A stretch of DNA of 50,753 bases from Nonomuraea deserti (GCF_004348685.1 NZ_SMKO01000054.1:1-50753); one strand, 5' to 3'. Counted from the first letter of the stretch, positions 8,494 through 16,534 are shown. Made by a program: numbers and translations. The notes: generated by a model from the sequence alone, not told the origin.

Positions 8494-9369
8494 TCATCGC
8501 GCGACCGCCCACATTTCCACTTCGACGAGAAGTCCGTCGAGCAGGGCCGCTCCGACCACTGTGCGCACGGGGCAGGGTTCCGGCATGTACGACTGGTAGA
8601 CCGAGTTGAAACGTTCCCAGGTCGCCATGTCGGTGAGATAGGCGTTCACCTTCACGACGTCAGAGAGCGTGCATCCAGCAGACGCCAGTTGACGTCGACA
8701 GTTCTGGAGAGTGAGATGAGTCTGCTCTTCTATGTCATCCCCAACAATCGAGCCGTCCGGCACAATCGCGGCCTGGCCGGACACTACTACCAAGCGGTCC
8801 GCGCGCACGGTCAGGACCGGGGAGTAAGGCCCGGCAGTGACATGTTGAGTGGCATTGGCGGGGAGTTCCTTCGCGTGGGACGCGACGGACCTGTCTCCCA
8901 TCGGGTTCGGCAGATGGCCGATGAACCCCCTGATGCGCCAGCGACCGGCGTCCTGCCGGCAAAGGTAGAGGGTCTGCCAGTTGAGGTGCACCAGTCCACC
9001 GTCGCGACGGCAGATCGTCCCGTCGAACTTCTTGTGCGCGACAGCGTCTCCCTCGTGAATTTCGATGTCCCGGAGCGTCGTGGCCTCCCGCAACCCGGCC
9101 TCCAACTTGTCAGCCGAAACGGCCGCGCTCAGTTCCGCGCTGCCCGCCAACCATGAGTCACGGTAGGCCGCGAGATTCTGCCCGACTCTCCAAGAATCGG
9201 GATTCGACGTCCTCCTGGCATCGATGGACACGAATTCCGACGAGCTGACATAGTCGGCCTCGACCTCGGTCCACTCGTTGCGGACGTACGCGCTGATGTC
9301 GCGGTCGACGAGCATCGTCCAGATCGCGGCGCGATCCGGATCTGCTGGGAATGGATTCTCTGGGCTCAC
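8494..9369 (-). CDS. Fusion of an NTF2/SnoaL-like domain with a RidA (YjgF) domain
   Basis: 291 residues in two parts. Residues 1 to about 150 look like an NTF2/SnoaL-type alpha+beta barrel (DRAAIWTMLVDRDISAYVRN, then GLVHLNWQTLYLCRQDAGRW and RIRGFIGHLP). Residues about 168-291 are a RidA domain (RLVVVSGQAAIVPDG and CTLSDVVKVNAYLTDMATW, ending in VRTVVGAALLDGLLVEVEMW). The Arg that binds carboxylates in RidA is present (R269), as is the Glu near the end (E285). RidA proteins hydrolyse reactive enamine/imine intermediates. Its GTG start overlaps the stop of the enolase-like gene (GTGA), so translation is coupled. The N-terminal domain may add substrate binding. The fusion is unusual for either family. 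Confidence 0.8.
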   Translation of the reverse strand: MSPENPFPADPDRAAIWTMLVDRDISAYVRNEWTEVEADYVSSSEFVSIDARRTSNPDSWRVGQNLAAYRDSWLAGSAELSAAVSADKLEAGLREATTLRDIEIHEGDAVAHKKFDGTICRRDGGLVHLNWQTLYLCRQDAGRWRIRGFIGHLPNPMGDRSVASHAKELPANATQHVTAGPYSPVLTVRADRLVVVSGQAAIVPDGSIVGDDIEEQTHLTLQNCRRQLASAGCTLSDVVKVNAYLTDMATWERFNSVYQSYMPEPCPVRTVVGAALLDGLLVEVEMWAVAR

Positions 9370-10511
9370 TGCGGCAGGTACTCCTTCTCGACTGTCCGGA
9401 ACTCGACGCGGGCCTGCTCGTCCAACTGGACGCCGAGACCGACTCCGTCTGGAAGAAACGCGTAAGGGGGCTCGATCCGTAGTGGTTGGCGGAGAAGGTC
9501 GTGGGACCGGATCAGGCGTCCGAAGATGTCACTGGGCTGCACGCATGTTCGTGCGGCGGCGCAGGAGTGGAGATAGGCGGCTTCCGCGATACCGAGGTCG
9601 ACCTGCGATCCATGCCATGTCGGCATGTTGAACAGATCCACGGCATGGTCGAGGCGACGGAAATCGCTCAACCCCGCGGTGATGTTGAACATGTCCGCGG
9701 TGCCGTGATGGAGTACCGCGACGGCTTCACTGCCGCGGTCGGAAAACTGCGGATAGGCGAGCGATATGTGGCGTGCCAGCGGTATCGGGACGACGGATCG
9801 CAACCGTGACCACTCGTCGAGCATCCAATGCGGGATCGGATCCTCAAGGCAGGCGACATTGCCTATCTCGGCGAGGGCCAGCCCGATGGCGCGCGCTTCG
9901 GCGAGGTGTTCGAAGCGGCCGTTGGGATCGAGGACGACTGACATGGCGGGTGCCCGTTCGGCGATGGCTCTGCACCACGCCACGACGTCGTCCTCGAGCG
10001 AGCATTTGAACTTGACGGTCGTGAAGCCCGCGGACGCAAAGGAGTGGACCAGATCGCCAACGTCCTCCACCGTGCGGTGGCTCGACCACGCGCTCACCGC
10101 GACCCGGTCGCGCAGCGGCCCGCCGAGCAGGTCGACAACCCTCAGGCCGAGCGATCGCGCGAAGGCATCCCAGACGGCCATCTCGAAGCCGTCGAACTCG
10201 TGGACGCGAGGAAGCGGCACGTCCTGCATGCTCACTGACCGCAGATCCAGACCCACCAGCGCGGTGGCCAGCGCGTCCACGGACTCCCAGTCGTGCGCGC
10301 GGTACAGCTCGCCGAGGCCCACAGTCCCGTCTCGCAGCTCGAGTTCGAGGATGACCTTGGGCATCTCGTCGAACTGGACGGACCAGCTCGCGGCACCCTT
10401 CCACGGCTTGTTGTGCAGCGGGCGGTGCAGGGATGGTGACTCGATGACTCCTGGATGCGCGGGCACGACGACCTCGGTCGCGCGGATCCGTGAAATCTCC
10501 ATGGGGTTCAT
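9366..10511 (-). CDS. Enolase-superfamily protein, glucarate dehydratase-like
   Basis: 381 residues: a capping domain (1 to about 125) and a barrel. The KxK motif is K167/K169 (TTVKFKCS), metal ligands D195 (VVLDPNGRF) and E223 (ACLEDPIP) are in place, and the late MPTWHGSQVDLGIAEAAYLH segment resembles the catalytic His loop of glucarate-dehydratase-type enzymes. At the position of the third metal ligand (Glu in mandelate racemase, Asn in glucarate dehydratase) I read His248 (IPLARHISLAYPQF), so the active site may be modified. Members dehydrate or epimerise sugar acids through an enolate. Its ATG overlaps the SDR stop and its stop overlaps the next start. Substrate unknown. Confidence 0.8.
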   Translation of the reverse strand: MNPMEISRIRATEVVVPAHPGVIESPSLHRPLHNKPWKGAASWSVQFDEMPKVILELELRDGTVGLGELYRAHDWESVDALATALVGLDLRSVSMQDVPLPRVHEFDGFEMAVWDAFARSLGLRVVDLLGGPLRDRVAVSAWSSHRTVEDVGDLVHSFASAGFTTVKFKCSLEDDVVAWCRAIAERAPAMSVVLDPNGRFEHLAEARAIGLALAEIGNVACLEDPIPHWMLDEWSRLRSVVPIPLARHISLAYPQFSDRGSEAVAVLHHGTADMFNITAGLSDFRRLDHAVDLFNMPTWHGSQVDLGIAEAAYLHSCAAARTCVQPSDIFGRLIRSHDLLRQPLRIEPPYAFLPDGVGLGVQLDEQARVEFRTVEKEYLPQ

Positions 10512-11422
10512 CGCGCGTCCGGGCCTTCCGCACGTAGCGCCGCCTGCCGTTTTCGATCGGCATAGATGCGAGCACTCATCTCGCCGTTGTAGAGCCGGGC
10601 GGTGAGCCCGGCATCAATGGTGATCACCTGGCCCGTGATGCACCGGCTCCGCTCCGACAGAAGAAACTGCACTGCCCAGCCACAGTCGATCGGCTCGATC
10701 AACCTCTGGAGCACCTGCTCGCTGTTCGTGTGCGCGGCAATCCATGAGGCGTCGTGCGCCGGATAGCCGGGCGGCACCAGCTCCTGGTTGATCGGGACAT
10801 ATCCCGGCGCTATGGCGTTGCAGCGCACGCCGATCGATCCGAACTCGACGGCGCAGGCGCGGGTCAGCCCCTCCACCGCGGCCTTGGCGCTGGCGTAAAT
10901 GGCGTACTGGCCGATCGTCTTCTCGGCGTGGACCGACGAGATGTTGACGATGGCGCCCGGCCGACCGTGCGCCACCGCTGACCGGGCGAAGGCCTGGCTC
11001 ATCAGCCAGACACCCCGGAAGTCGATGTCGACGATGCGGTCGAACTCGGCTTGGCTCGCGTCGAGCATCGGTGCGATGAGCCCGACGCCGGCATTGTTGA
11101 CGAGTCCGGTCAGGGGTCCGGCGCTGTCGATCGCCTCGTCGAATATCCGCGCCACGTCATCCGGTCGCGAGACGTCCCCGACCACACCCACCGCGCCGGG
11201 GTAGCGGCGCACCGTTCTCCACACGTGCTCATCGACCAAGTCGTTGATGACGAGTCGCGCCCCTGCTGCATGGAGCGCGTCACACACCCCGGAACCGATT
11301 CCGGGGCCGGACGCCCCAGTGACAAGGACTGTGTGGCCGGCGAGGTCGTGAGCGGGCACGGCGCGTTCATGTGCTGTAGCAGGAACGATCCCGGCCGACG
11401 ATCGTGGTCCAGACTCCACCAC
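10508..11422 (-). CDS. Short-chain dehydrogenase/reductase
   Basis: 304 residues. Classical SDR motifs: VLVTGASGPGIGSGV (about 33-47, cofactor binding), LVNNAGVGL, the catalytic Ser in NISSVHAEK, and Y166xxxK170 in GQYAIYASAKAAVEGL. About 25 residues precede the Rossmann fold. GTG 11422 is chosen because GAGGG lies 6 bases upstream and the mRNA predicted from the promoter at 11474-11501 would start about 45 bases earlier. First gene of the minus-strand operon. It probably oxidises or reduces a sugar acid or a related polyol with NAD(P); the exact substrate cannot be read from the sequence. Confidence 0.85.
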   Translation of the reverse strand: MVESGPRSSAGIVPATAHERAVPAHDLAGHTVLVTGASGPGIGSGVCDALHAAGARLVINDLVDEHVWRTVRRYPGAVGVVGDVSRPDDVARIFDEAIDSAGPLTGLVNNAGVGLIAPMLDASQAEFDRIVDIDFRGVWLMSQAFARSAVAHGRPGAIVNISSVHAEKTIGQYAIYASAKAAVEGLTRACAVEFGSIGVRCNAIAPGYVPINQELVPPGYPAHDASWIAAHTNSEQVLQRLIEPIDCGWAVQFLLSERSRCITGQVITIDAGLTARLYNGEMSARIYADRKRQAALRAEGPDAR

Positions 11423-11448
11423 TAGACACCCTCGATCCTCATTTGGTT

Positions 11449-11465
11449 GTCCCGCTTTATGGGAC
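11449..11465. promoter_or_regulatory. Palindromic operator 1 (candidate IclR site)
   Basis: GTCCCGCTTTATGGGAC, a dyad with perfect 5-bp arms (GTCCC/GGGAC). It lies at the predicted transcription start of the minus-strand operon, just downstream of the -10 at 11474-11479. An almost identical copy is at 11634-11650. The only regulator in the cluster is the IclR protein at 15019, so it is the likely binder. Confidence 0.7.
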
Positions 11466-11473
11466 GGTGGACC

Positions 11474-11501
11474 ATTATAGGCGGCACCGAGGTCGAGTCA
11501 A
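11474..11501 (-). promoter_or_regulatory. Promoter of the minus-strand catabolic operon
   Basis: On the minus strand TTGACT (11501-11496) and a perfect TATAAT (11479-11474) are spaced by 16 bp, a strong housekeeping-type promoter. Transcription would start near 11467, next to operator 1, so repressor binding there should block it. Confidence 0.7.
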
Positions 11502-11578
11502 TCATGCGCCGTGGGCTGCCATCAATGACGGCATTGTGAACAGAAGGTGGCGTTCGACCGGCATCTTGGACGGGCCCG

Positions 11579-11608
11579 TTGACACGGGCCGCAAGCACCG
11601 CCTAGCTT
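11579..11608 (+). promoter_or_regulatory. Promoter of the transporter operon
   Basis: TTGACA at 11579-11584 and TAGCTT at 11603-11608, with an 18-bp spacer, drive the plus-strand transporter operon. The predicted start, near 11615, is just upstream of operator 2 (11634-11650), where a bound repressor would act as a roadblock. Confidence 0.6.
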
Positions 11609-11633
11609 CGACCCCCTCGGGAAACGGTTCGCT

Positions 11634-11650
11634 GTCCCGCTGAATGGGAC
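11634..11650. promoter_or_regulatory. Palindromic operator 2 (candidate IclR site)
   Basis: GTCCCGCTGAATGGGAC matches operator 1 at 15 of 17 positions and is placed 185 bp away, between the plus-strand promoter and the gene for the binding protein. Together the two sites flank the divergent promoters. Confidence 0.7.
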
Positions 11651-11669
11651 GCGTTGAAGGGATGCGCCC

Positions 11670-12983
11670 ATGCAGATGCGATACCGGCGCCGCCGCAAGA
11701 GAGCTGCCGCCCTCATACTCACCGTCACACTTGGACTGTTCGGTTCAGCCTGTTCCACCGACGACTCGGGGGACGACTCCGCTCAGGAGTTCACCTATTG
11801 GTCGATGTGGCAGGAGAAAGAGCCGCAGGCCAAAGTCCTGGCGAAGGCGCTCGCGGACTTCGAGAAGAAGTCCGGCATCAAGGTGAAGGTCGAGTGGCAG
11901 GGGCGCGACAATGTCACGAAGCTCCTGGCGGCGCTGCGCACCGACGACGTCCCCGACCTCATCGATCAGCAGTACTTCACGGTCAGCAACGCGATCGTCA
12001 AGAATGATCAGTTCAAGGACCTGAGTGACGTACACAACATGGAAATACCTGGCGAAAACAAGACCGTCCGCCAGGTGATCCCGAAAAAATACGACCAGTT
12101 CACGACCACGGCCGACGGCGCCCAGTTCTTGATCCCGTACGAGGTGATCGGATACTCGATCTGGTATAACGCCAAGGCCTTGCCCGACGTCGCGAGCAAC
12201 CCGCCGAAGACGTGGCAGGAGTTCACAGACGTCCTCGCCAACTCAAAGGCGTCCGGCCGCAACCCGATCGCCCTTGACGGGGACATCGCCGGGTACGCGG
12301 AGTTCTGGACGGCGACGGCACTGGCCCGAACGCTCGGCACAGGCGGCTTCCACAAACTTGTGTCGGACAAGCAGGCAAGCGGCTGGGACGACGCCAACGT
12401 CCGCAACGCGCTCGCCGCCATCGCCAACCTCGCGAAGCAAGGTTATTTCATACCGGGATACGACAGCAGCAAGTTCCCCGCCATCCAGACGAAGTGGGCG
12501 CAGAATCAGGCGGACTTCCTCTACATGGGGAGTTGGGCTCCGACTGAGACCGACACGCTGGCGGCACCCGGGTTCGAGTACCGGTCGTTCAACTTCCCGA
12601 CGCTCGGAAATGACGACTCATTGCCGGCGAGCGTCATCGGGTTCGCTGTCCCGAAGTCGGCGGGCCACGCCGAGGCGGCGCAGAAGTTCATCGCCCACTT
12701 TCTCCACAAGGAACGGCTGTCCAAGATATCCAGTGAGGCGAACAACCTGACCCCCCGACCGGATGTCGAGGTTCCCAAGCAGTTGGCGGACGTCAACGCC
12801 CTTCTGCAGGAGAAGAACCTGAGCAAGATCACTGACGGAGTTCTCGGAGACTTCTCGGACTTCGACAAGAAGGTCTTTCAGCCGCTGAATCTCAAGCTCA
12901 TGACCGGCAAAATCACACCGGACGAGTTCATCGACCAGATCACTACCGGTCAGCGCGACTTCTGGGCGGGACAGGGCTCATGA
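11670..12983 (+). CDS. Sugar ABC transporter substrate-binding lipoprotein (family 1)
   Basis: 437 residues. The N-terminus is a lipoprotein signal: basic YRRRRKRAAA, a hydrophobic core, then the lipobox LFGSAC with the lipid-modified Cys at 28. The mature protein shows the family-1 solute-binding pattern (FTYWSMWQEKEPQAKVLAKA near the start, a PYEVIGYSIWYNAKAL hinge-region segment, and a MGSWAPTE-type segment). It captures a carbohydrate outside the membrane and hands it to the permeases at 12980 and 13923. GAAGGGAT precedes ATG 11670, and the stop overlaps the next start (ATGA). Expression is probably repressed through operator 2. The ligand is likely related to the sugar acid handled by the divergent operon. 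Confidence 0.88.
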   Translation: MQMRYRRRRKRAAALILTVTLGLFGSACSTDDSGDDSAQEFTYWSMWQEKEPQAKVLAKALADFEKKSGIKVKVEWQGRDNVTKLLAALRTDDVPDLIDQQYFTVSNAIVKNDQFKDLSDVHNMEIPGENKTVRQVIPKKYDQFTTTADGAQFLIPYEVIGYSIWYNAKALPDVASNPPKTWQEFTDVLANSKASGRNPIALDGDIAGYAEFWTATALARTLGTGGFHKLVSDKQASGWDDANVRNALAAIANLAKQGYFIPGYDSSKFPAIQTKWAQNQADFLYMGSWAPTETDTLAAPGFEYRSFNFPTLGNDDSLPASVIGFAVPKSAGHAEAAQKFIAHFLHKERLSKISSEANNLTPRPDVEVPKQLADVNALLQEKNLSKITDGVLGDFSDFDKKVFQPLNLKLMTGKITPDEFIDQITTGQRDFWAGQGS

Positions 12984-13933
12984 CGCTCGCGACACCTCCC
13001 GCAGGTGAGCCGCGCCGTTGGCGTGGCTCACCCCGGAGCACGGGGGCCTTCGATCGGTCGCGCCGACGGTTGTTCCTGCCCTTCGTCGTTCCCGCGCTCG
13101 TGTTGTACCTGGCCTTCGTCATCGGGCCGACCCTCGCCGCGCTGTGGATCAGCTTTCACAGGTGGGACGGCATAAGCGAGATGCGGTGGAACGGCCTCGG
13201 CAACTATTCCGCGCTTTTCGGCGACCCCACCTTCCTCACTGCGCTGGTCAACACCCTCATCATCCTGGTCGTGGCCGGCGCCGCCATCTTCGCCATCAGC
13301 TTCGTGCTGACCATGATCGTTCGCGAGATGCGTGGGCGGTCGTTCATCCGTTCAGTGCTCTTCTTTCCCCACATTGTGTCCGCCATCGTCCTGTCGATCG
13401 TGTGGGGGTTCATCTTCGAGCACAACGGTACGGTCAACACCATCCTGTCCAAGATGTTCGGGGCGGAGCCGATCCCCTGGTTGAACTCCGACAATCTCTT
13501 CTCGATGATCCTCATCGGCACGGTCTGGATCTCTACCGGCCTCTACGTCACGATCATCCTGGCGGCCGTTGACCGTATTCCGCGGTACTTTTACGAGGAC
13601 GCGCTGCTGGCCGGGGCAAACGCATATCAGCGGCTACGGTTCGTCACGTTGCCGCTGTCGTGGGACGTGATATCGGTCGCCGCCATCTTCTGGACGATCA
13701 GTTCGCTGAAGATCTTCGAATTCATCTACGCCTTCGGCGGAACGACCAATGATCTGCCACCGCCGGCTGTGTGGAACTCGGCGCTCTTCGTCTACGGCGA
13801 GTCGTTCGGCGGGAGGAGCCCGTCGTACCTCTTCGGTTACGCATCAGCGTCAGCCATCCTCATGCTGGTGCTGTTCACCGTCCTGATCGTCGTTCTGAGG
13901 CGCCTGCTCCGGAGGGATTCCATTGAATTTTGA
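12980..13933 (+). CDS. Sugar ABC transporter permease, MalF/UgpA type
   Basis: 317 residues with six predicted membrane helices. The first is LFLPFVVPALVLYLAFVIGP, which starts as permeases of this class do. The cytoplasmic EAA loop that docks the ATPase reads YEDALLAGANAYQRLRFVTL. It overlaps the binding-protein gene by 4 bp and the second permease by 11 bp. No ATPase gene follows, so the importer probably uses a shared MsiK-type ATPase encoded elsewhere, as many actinomycete sugar importers do. Confidence 0.88.
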   Translation: MTLATPPAGEPRRWRGSPRSTGAFDRSRRRLFLPFVVPALVLYLAFVIGPTLAALWISFHRWDGISEMRWNGLGNYSALFGDPTFLTALVNTLIILVVAGAAIFAISFVLTMIVREMRGRSFIRSVLFFPHIVSAIVLSIVWGFIFEHNGTVNTILSKMFGAEPIPWLNSDNLFSMILIGTVWISTGLYVTIILAAVDRIPRYFYEDALLAGANAYQRLRFVTLPLSWDVISVAAIFWTISSLKIFEFIYAFGGTTNDLPPPAVWNSALFVYGESFGGRSPSYLFGYASASAILMLVLFTVLIVVLRRLLRRDSIEF

Positions 13934-14873
13934 GAACCCAGGTGCGCAGGCCGGCGTATTGCAGCCGCGTAGCGATCCCGCCGTTGTACGCGAGGGCCAT
14001 GACCGACCTCCTTCCGGTGGAAAATCCCCGCTCGTCAGCAAGGCGGGGGCCGACCCACTCCGCGCTCTCGGCCGCGTCCTGGTCTGGGCCTTCGTCACCT
14101 TCAACCTGCTGGTTTTCGCGTTCTTGATCTTGTCATCGTTCAAGACCACCACTGACATCTTCAGCGCGCCCTGGGGGATTCCAAGCTCGCTTCACCTGGC
14201 CAACTGGGAGAACGCGTGGAACGAGAGCGGCTTTGCCCGTGCCACACTCAACACGGCCGGGCTCGCGCTAGGGGCTTCTGTCTGTACTCTGGCGGTCTCC
14301 GCCCCCGCCGCATACGTGCTCAGCCGCATCCGTACCCGCTCCGCCGGGCCGCTCAGTGTGTTCTTCGCGCTCGGGCTCGGCATCCCGGCACAGGTGACCG
14401 TCATCCCGCTGTTCGAGATGATGTCGAGAGTCGATCTGGTCAACAGCCTCCTGGGTCTCTTCATCATCTACACCGCGACGCACGTGCCTTTCACCGTGTT
14501 CCTGCTGACTGGATTCATGCGCACTCTGCCGCGTGAGATCGAGGAGGCAGCCGCGATCGACGGGGCCTCTCCGTTCAGGTCCTTCTGGCAAGTCATGCTT
14601 CCCCTGGCTCGCTCGGGCCTGATAACCGTCTTGATTCTGAACATCATCTCGATGTGGAACGAGACACTGCTCGGCATTGTCTTTCTGCAGGCCGTGGACA
14701 AGTACACGGTTTCCTTGGCGCTGCTCAACTTCTTGTCGAGCATGCAGTTCTCGGGTGCCGACTACGGTGGGCTGTTCGCCGGCGTGTGCATTCTCGTCCT
14801 GCCCATGCTGGCTCTTTACCTGTGGTTGTGGCGCCGAATCATCGAGGGCATCACCCTCGGGGCGGGGAAGTGA
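13923..14873 (+). CDS. Sugar ABC transporter permease, MalG/UgpE type
   Basis: 316 residues. The start is TTG 13923, supported by GGAGGGA five bases upstream. After a hydrophilic head of about 45 residues come six helices (VLVWAFVTFNLLVFAFLILS first). The EAA loop is EIEEAAAIDGASPFRSFWQV. The C-terminus is the usual short RRIIEGITLGAGK tail of this permease class. It pairs with the permease at 12980 to form the membrane channel. The IclR gene follows after 145 bp. Confidence 0.88.
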   Translation: MNFENPGAQAGVLQPRSDPAVVREGHDRPPSGGKSPLVSKAGADPLRALGRVLVWAFVTFNLLVFAFLILSSFKTTTDIFSAPWGIPSSLHLANWENAWNESGFARATLNTAGLALGASVCTLAVSAPAAYVLSRIRTRSAGPLSVFFALGLGIPAQVTVIPLFEMMSRVDLVNSLLGLFIIYTATHVPFTVFLLTGFMRTLPREIEEAAAIDGASPFRSFWQVMLPLARSGLITVLILNIISMWNETLLGIVFLQAVDKYTVSLALLNFLSSMQFSGADYGGLFAGVCILVLPMLALYLWLWRRIIEGITLGAGK

Positions 14874-15018
14874 TCGGGGCGCCGCGAACGACGCCGAGTA
14901 TACGGCAGTAAGCCTGCGCGAAGCCGACGGTTGCCCCGGTCTGTACCGGTACGACGCCGGTGGCCTCCCGCAAAGCTCGGGGTGCCATAATCACAGCAGC
15001 CTGCTGCGAGGGAGTAAC

Positions 15019-15795
15019 ATGAACGAATCCGTCCGCAAAGCCGCGGATATCCTATCCGCCCTCGCCGATGTCGGCCGTGACGCTAGCGCCCGCGAAATCG
15101 GCGTTCTCCTTGACCTACCGAAGAGCACCGTACAGCGACTGCTGCAGGCGCTGGAGCAAAGCGGTCTCGTCCGGCAAGATTCGGCCTCACGCCGATATGG
15201 CCTCGGCCCAATGACCCTGACCCTGGGCATGTCGTACCTCGACCGAATCGACGTCCGCTCCCAGGCCCTACCGCACATGATGCGACTGCGAGACGATCTT
15301 GACGAGACCATAGCCCTCGCGGTGCGCGTAGGGCATTCCCGCGTCTACGTGGAGCAGGTCGAGTCGCGGTCCGGGCTCAAGGCGAAGGCCGAGGTCGGCA
15401 GACCGTACCCGCTGTGGGCCGGCGCGGCTGGCCGGGTCTTACTGGCAAGCCTGTCACGCGAAGAACTCATTCGCTTCACGCTCGACGTGGGAGACGCGGC
15501 ATTCACCCACGTAACCCCTCCGACGTTGAACGGGCTTCTCGCTCAAATCGAGGAAACACGCCGACGCGGGTACGCCTGGGCGTTTGAAGAAGCCATGCGA
15601 GGGGTCCACACAGTCGCCGCACCCATCCCCATCTCCATGTCGGAGGTAGCAGCACTGAGCGTCTCCGGACCGTCGACCTGGTTCGACGAAAGCCGCATGA
15701 AAGACGCAACCGGCCCTCTGATGGACGCGGCCAGAGCAATCTCCTCATCGATGGGATACACCAATCCCCTGCCGAGTCCTGGCAAGATGGCATAG
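15019..15795 (+). CDS. IclR-family transcriptional regulator
   Basis: 258 residues. The N-terminal winged helix (VRKAADILSALADVGRDASA, then LDLPKSTVQRLLQALEQSGL and RRYGLGPMTLTLG) is followed by the IclR effector domain, with HVTPPTLNGLLAQIEETRRR and RGVHTVAAPIPISMSEVAAL as its late landmarks. GAGGGAG precedes ATG 15019. Family members are mostly repressors that release DNA on binding a small carboxylate or sugar-acid ligand. Its position at the end of the transporter operon and the paired palindromes at 11449 and 11634 make it the likely local regulator of both divergent operons. A 6-bp stem (GATGGC/GCCATC, 15786-15800) spans its stop. Confidence 0.88.
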   Translation: MNESVRKAADILSALADVGRDASAREIGVLLDLPKSTVQRLLQALEQSGLVRQDSASRRYGLGPMTLTLGMSYLDRIDVRSQALPHMMRLRDDLDETIALAVRVGHSRVYVEQVESRSGLKAKAEVGRPYPLWAGAAGRVLLASLSREELIRFTLDVGDAAFTHVTPPTLNGLLAQIEETRRRGYAWAFEEAMRGVHTVAAPIPISMSEVAALSVSGPSTWFDESRMKDATGPLMDAARAISSSMGYTNPLPSPGKMA

Positions 15796-15818
15796 CCATC
15801 GTGCTGGTGCGTTTCCCC

Positions 15819-15932
15819 TCGTACGTAGGCGTCGCGGGCGGTGGTCTCGATCGCGCGGTTAATGCTCTCCGAGCCTGCGTTGGCGATGCCGGTCTGGATG
15901 AACATGAGGATTCCCGGCCACCAGGTCTCCAC
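15819..15932 (-). pseudogene. Fragment of an ISL3-family transposase
   Basis: The minus strand encodes WWPGILMFIQTGIANAGSES then INRAIETTARDAYVRG. This is the late part of an ISL3-type transposase, where the pattern TGITNAGSEGxNR is typical. Nothing recognisable precedes or follows it, so it is a 38-residue remnant between the IclR gene and the third SapA-like gene. Confidence 0.6.
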
Positions 15933-16033
15933 CGCTGGGTACGGGCACTGCTCGACACGCTGAGCCCCGCATGCCCGCCGGCTGTAGGCACTGTCGGTGG
16001 CGCGGTGGACCGGGAGAGCCGCTGAACACGAAA

Positions 16034-16079
16034 GCCCTCCATCAGGTGCGGCATCGGGTCTCCGCGCCTGATGAAGGGC
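16034..16079 (-). terminator. Stem-loop terminator after the third SapA-like gene
   Basis: GCCCTCCATCAGG (16034-16046) pairs with CCTGATGAAGGGC (16067-16079), 12 of 13 bp, with a 20-base loop. It starts 44 bp after the stop of the minus-strand gene at 16123. There is no U tract, as is common in actinomycetes. A second small palindrome (GAAGGGCCCTTC, 16073-16084) overlaps it. Confidence 0.55.
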
Positions 16080-16122
16080 CCTTCGTGAGGTCAGGTCAAT
16101 GACAACGTTTCACCGTACCGGG

Positions 16123-16521
16123 TCAGCCGCAGTGGACGCTCCACTTGGAGGTGGAGGCAGTGCCGATGTGTCCCGAAACGTCGATGCACTTGCCCGGTGC
16201 GGAAACGTACACCGGACCTGCGTAGTACGTGAAAGTCCCCGAATCGCTGTCGGCCCAGCCGGAAGCGCCCGCCACGGAGATGTGTACGGCCTTGAAGCCG
16301 GAGTTGGGGTTGGAGTCCCTGGTGATGGCGCAGTTCTTGCCGGTGGAGGAGCTGTAGTAGACCTCCAGGCGGCCCTGGGATCCGATGGCGTAGTCGCCGA
16401 CCTTCGTGTAGCTGGCCCCGCACTCTCCCGCTGCGCTGGCCGGGGCGGCGCCCACCACCAGCGCGGTAGAGGCCAAGGCCGCGCCGGCCAGGAACGTCGC
16501 CAACTTGCCGTGTGTACGCAT
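16123..16521 (-). CDS. SapA-like small secreted protein (copy 3)
   Basis: 132 residues from ATG 16521, with GAAAGGG 7 bases upstream; an earlier in-frame ATG (16536) has no ribosome site. The signal peptide is KLATFLAGAALASTALVVGA, cleaved near PASAA. The mature part carries GECGASYTKVGDY, VYYSSSTGKNCAIT, YYAGPVYVSAPGKCIDV and the final SVHCG, the same four-cysteine plan as copies 1 and 2. This copy is closest to the classical spore-associated protein A pattern. A perfect 8-bp inverted repeat (16535-16560) sits immediately upstream and a good stem-loop follows the gene, so it looks like a single, regulated transcription unit. Confidence 0.78.
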   Translation of the reverse strand: MRTHGKLATFLAGAALASTALVVGAAPASAAGECGASYTKVGDYAIGSQGRLEVYYSSSTGKNCAITRDSNPNSGFKAVHISVAGASGWADSDSGTFTYYAGPVYVSAPGKCIDVSGHIGTASTSKWSVHCG

Positions 16522-16534
16522 AAATAGCCCTTTC

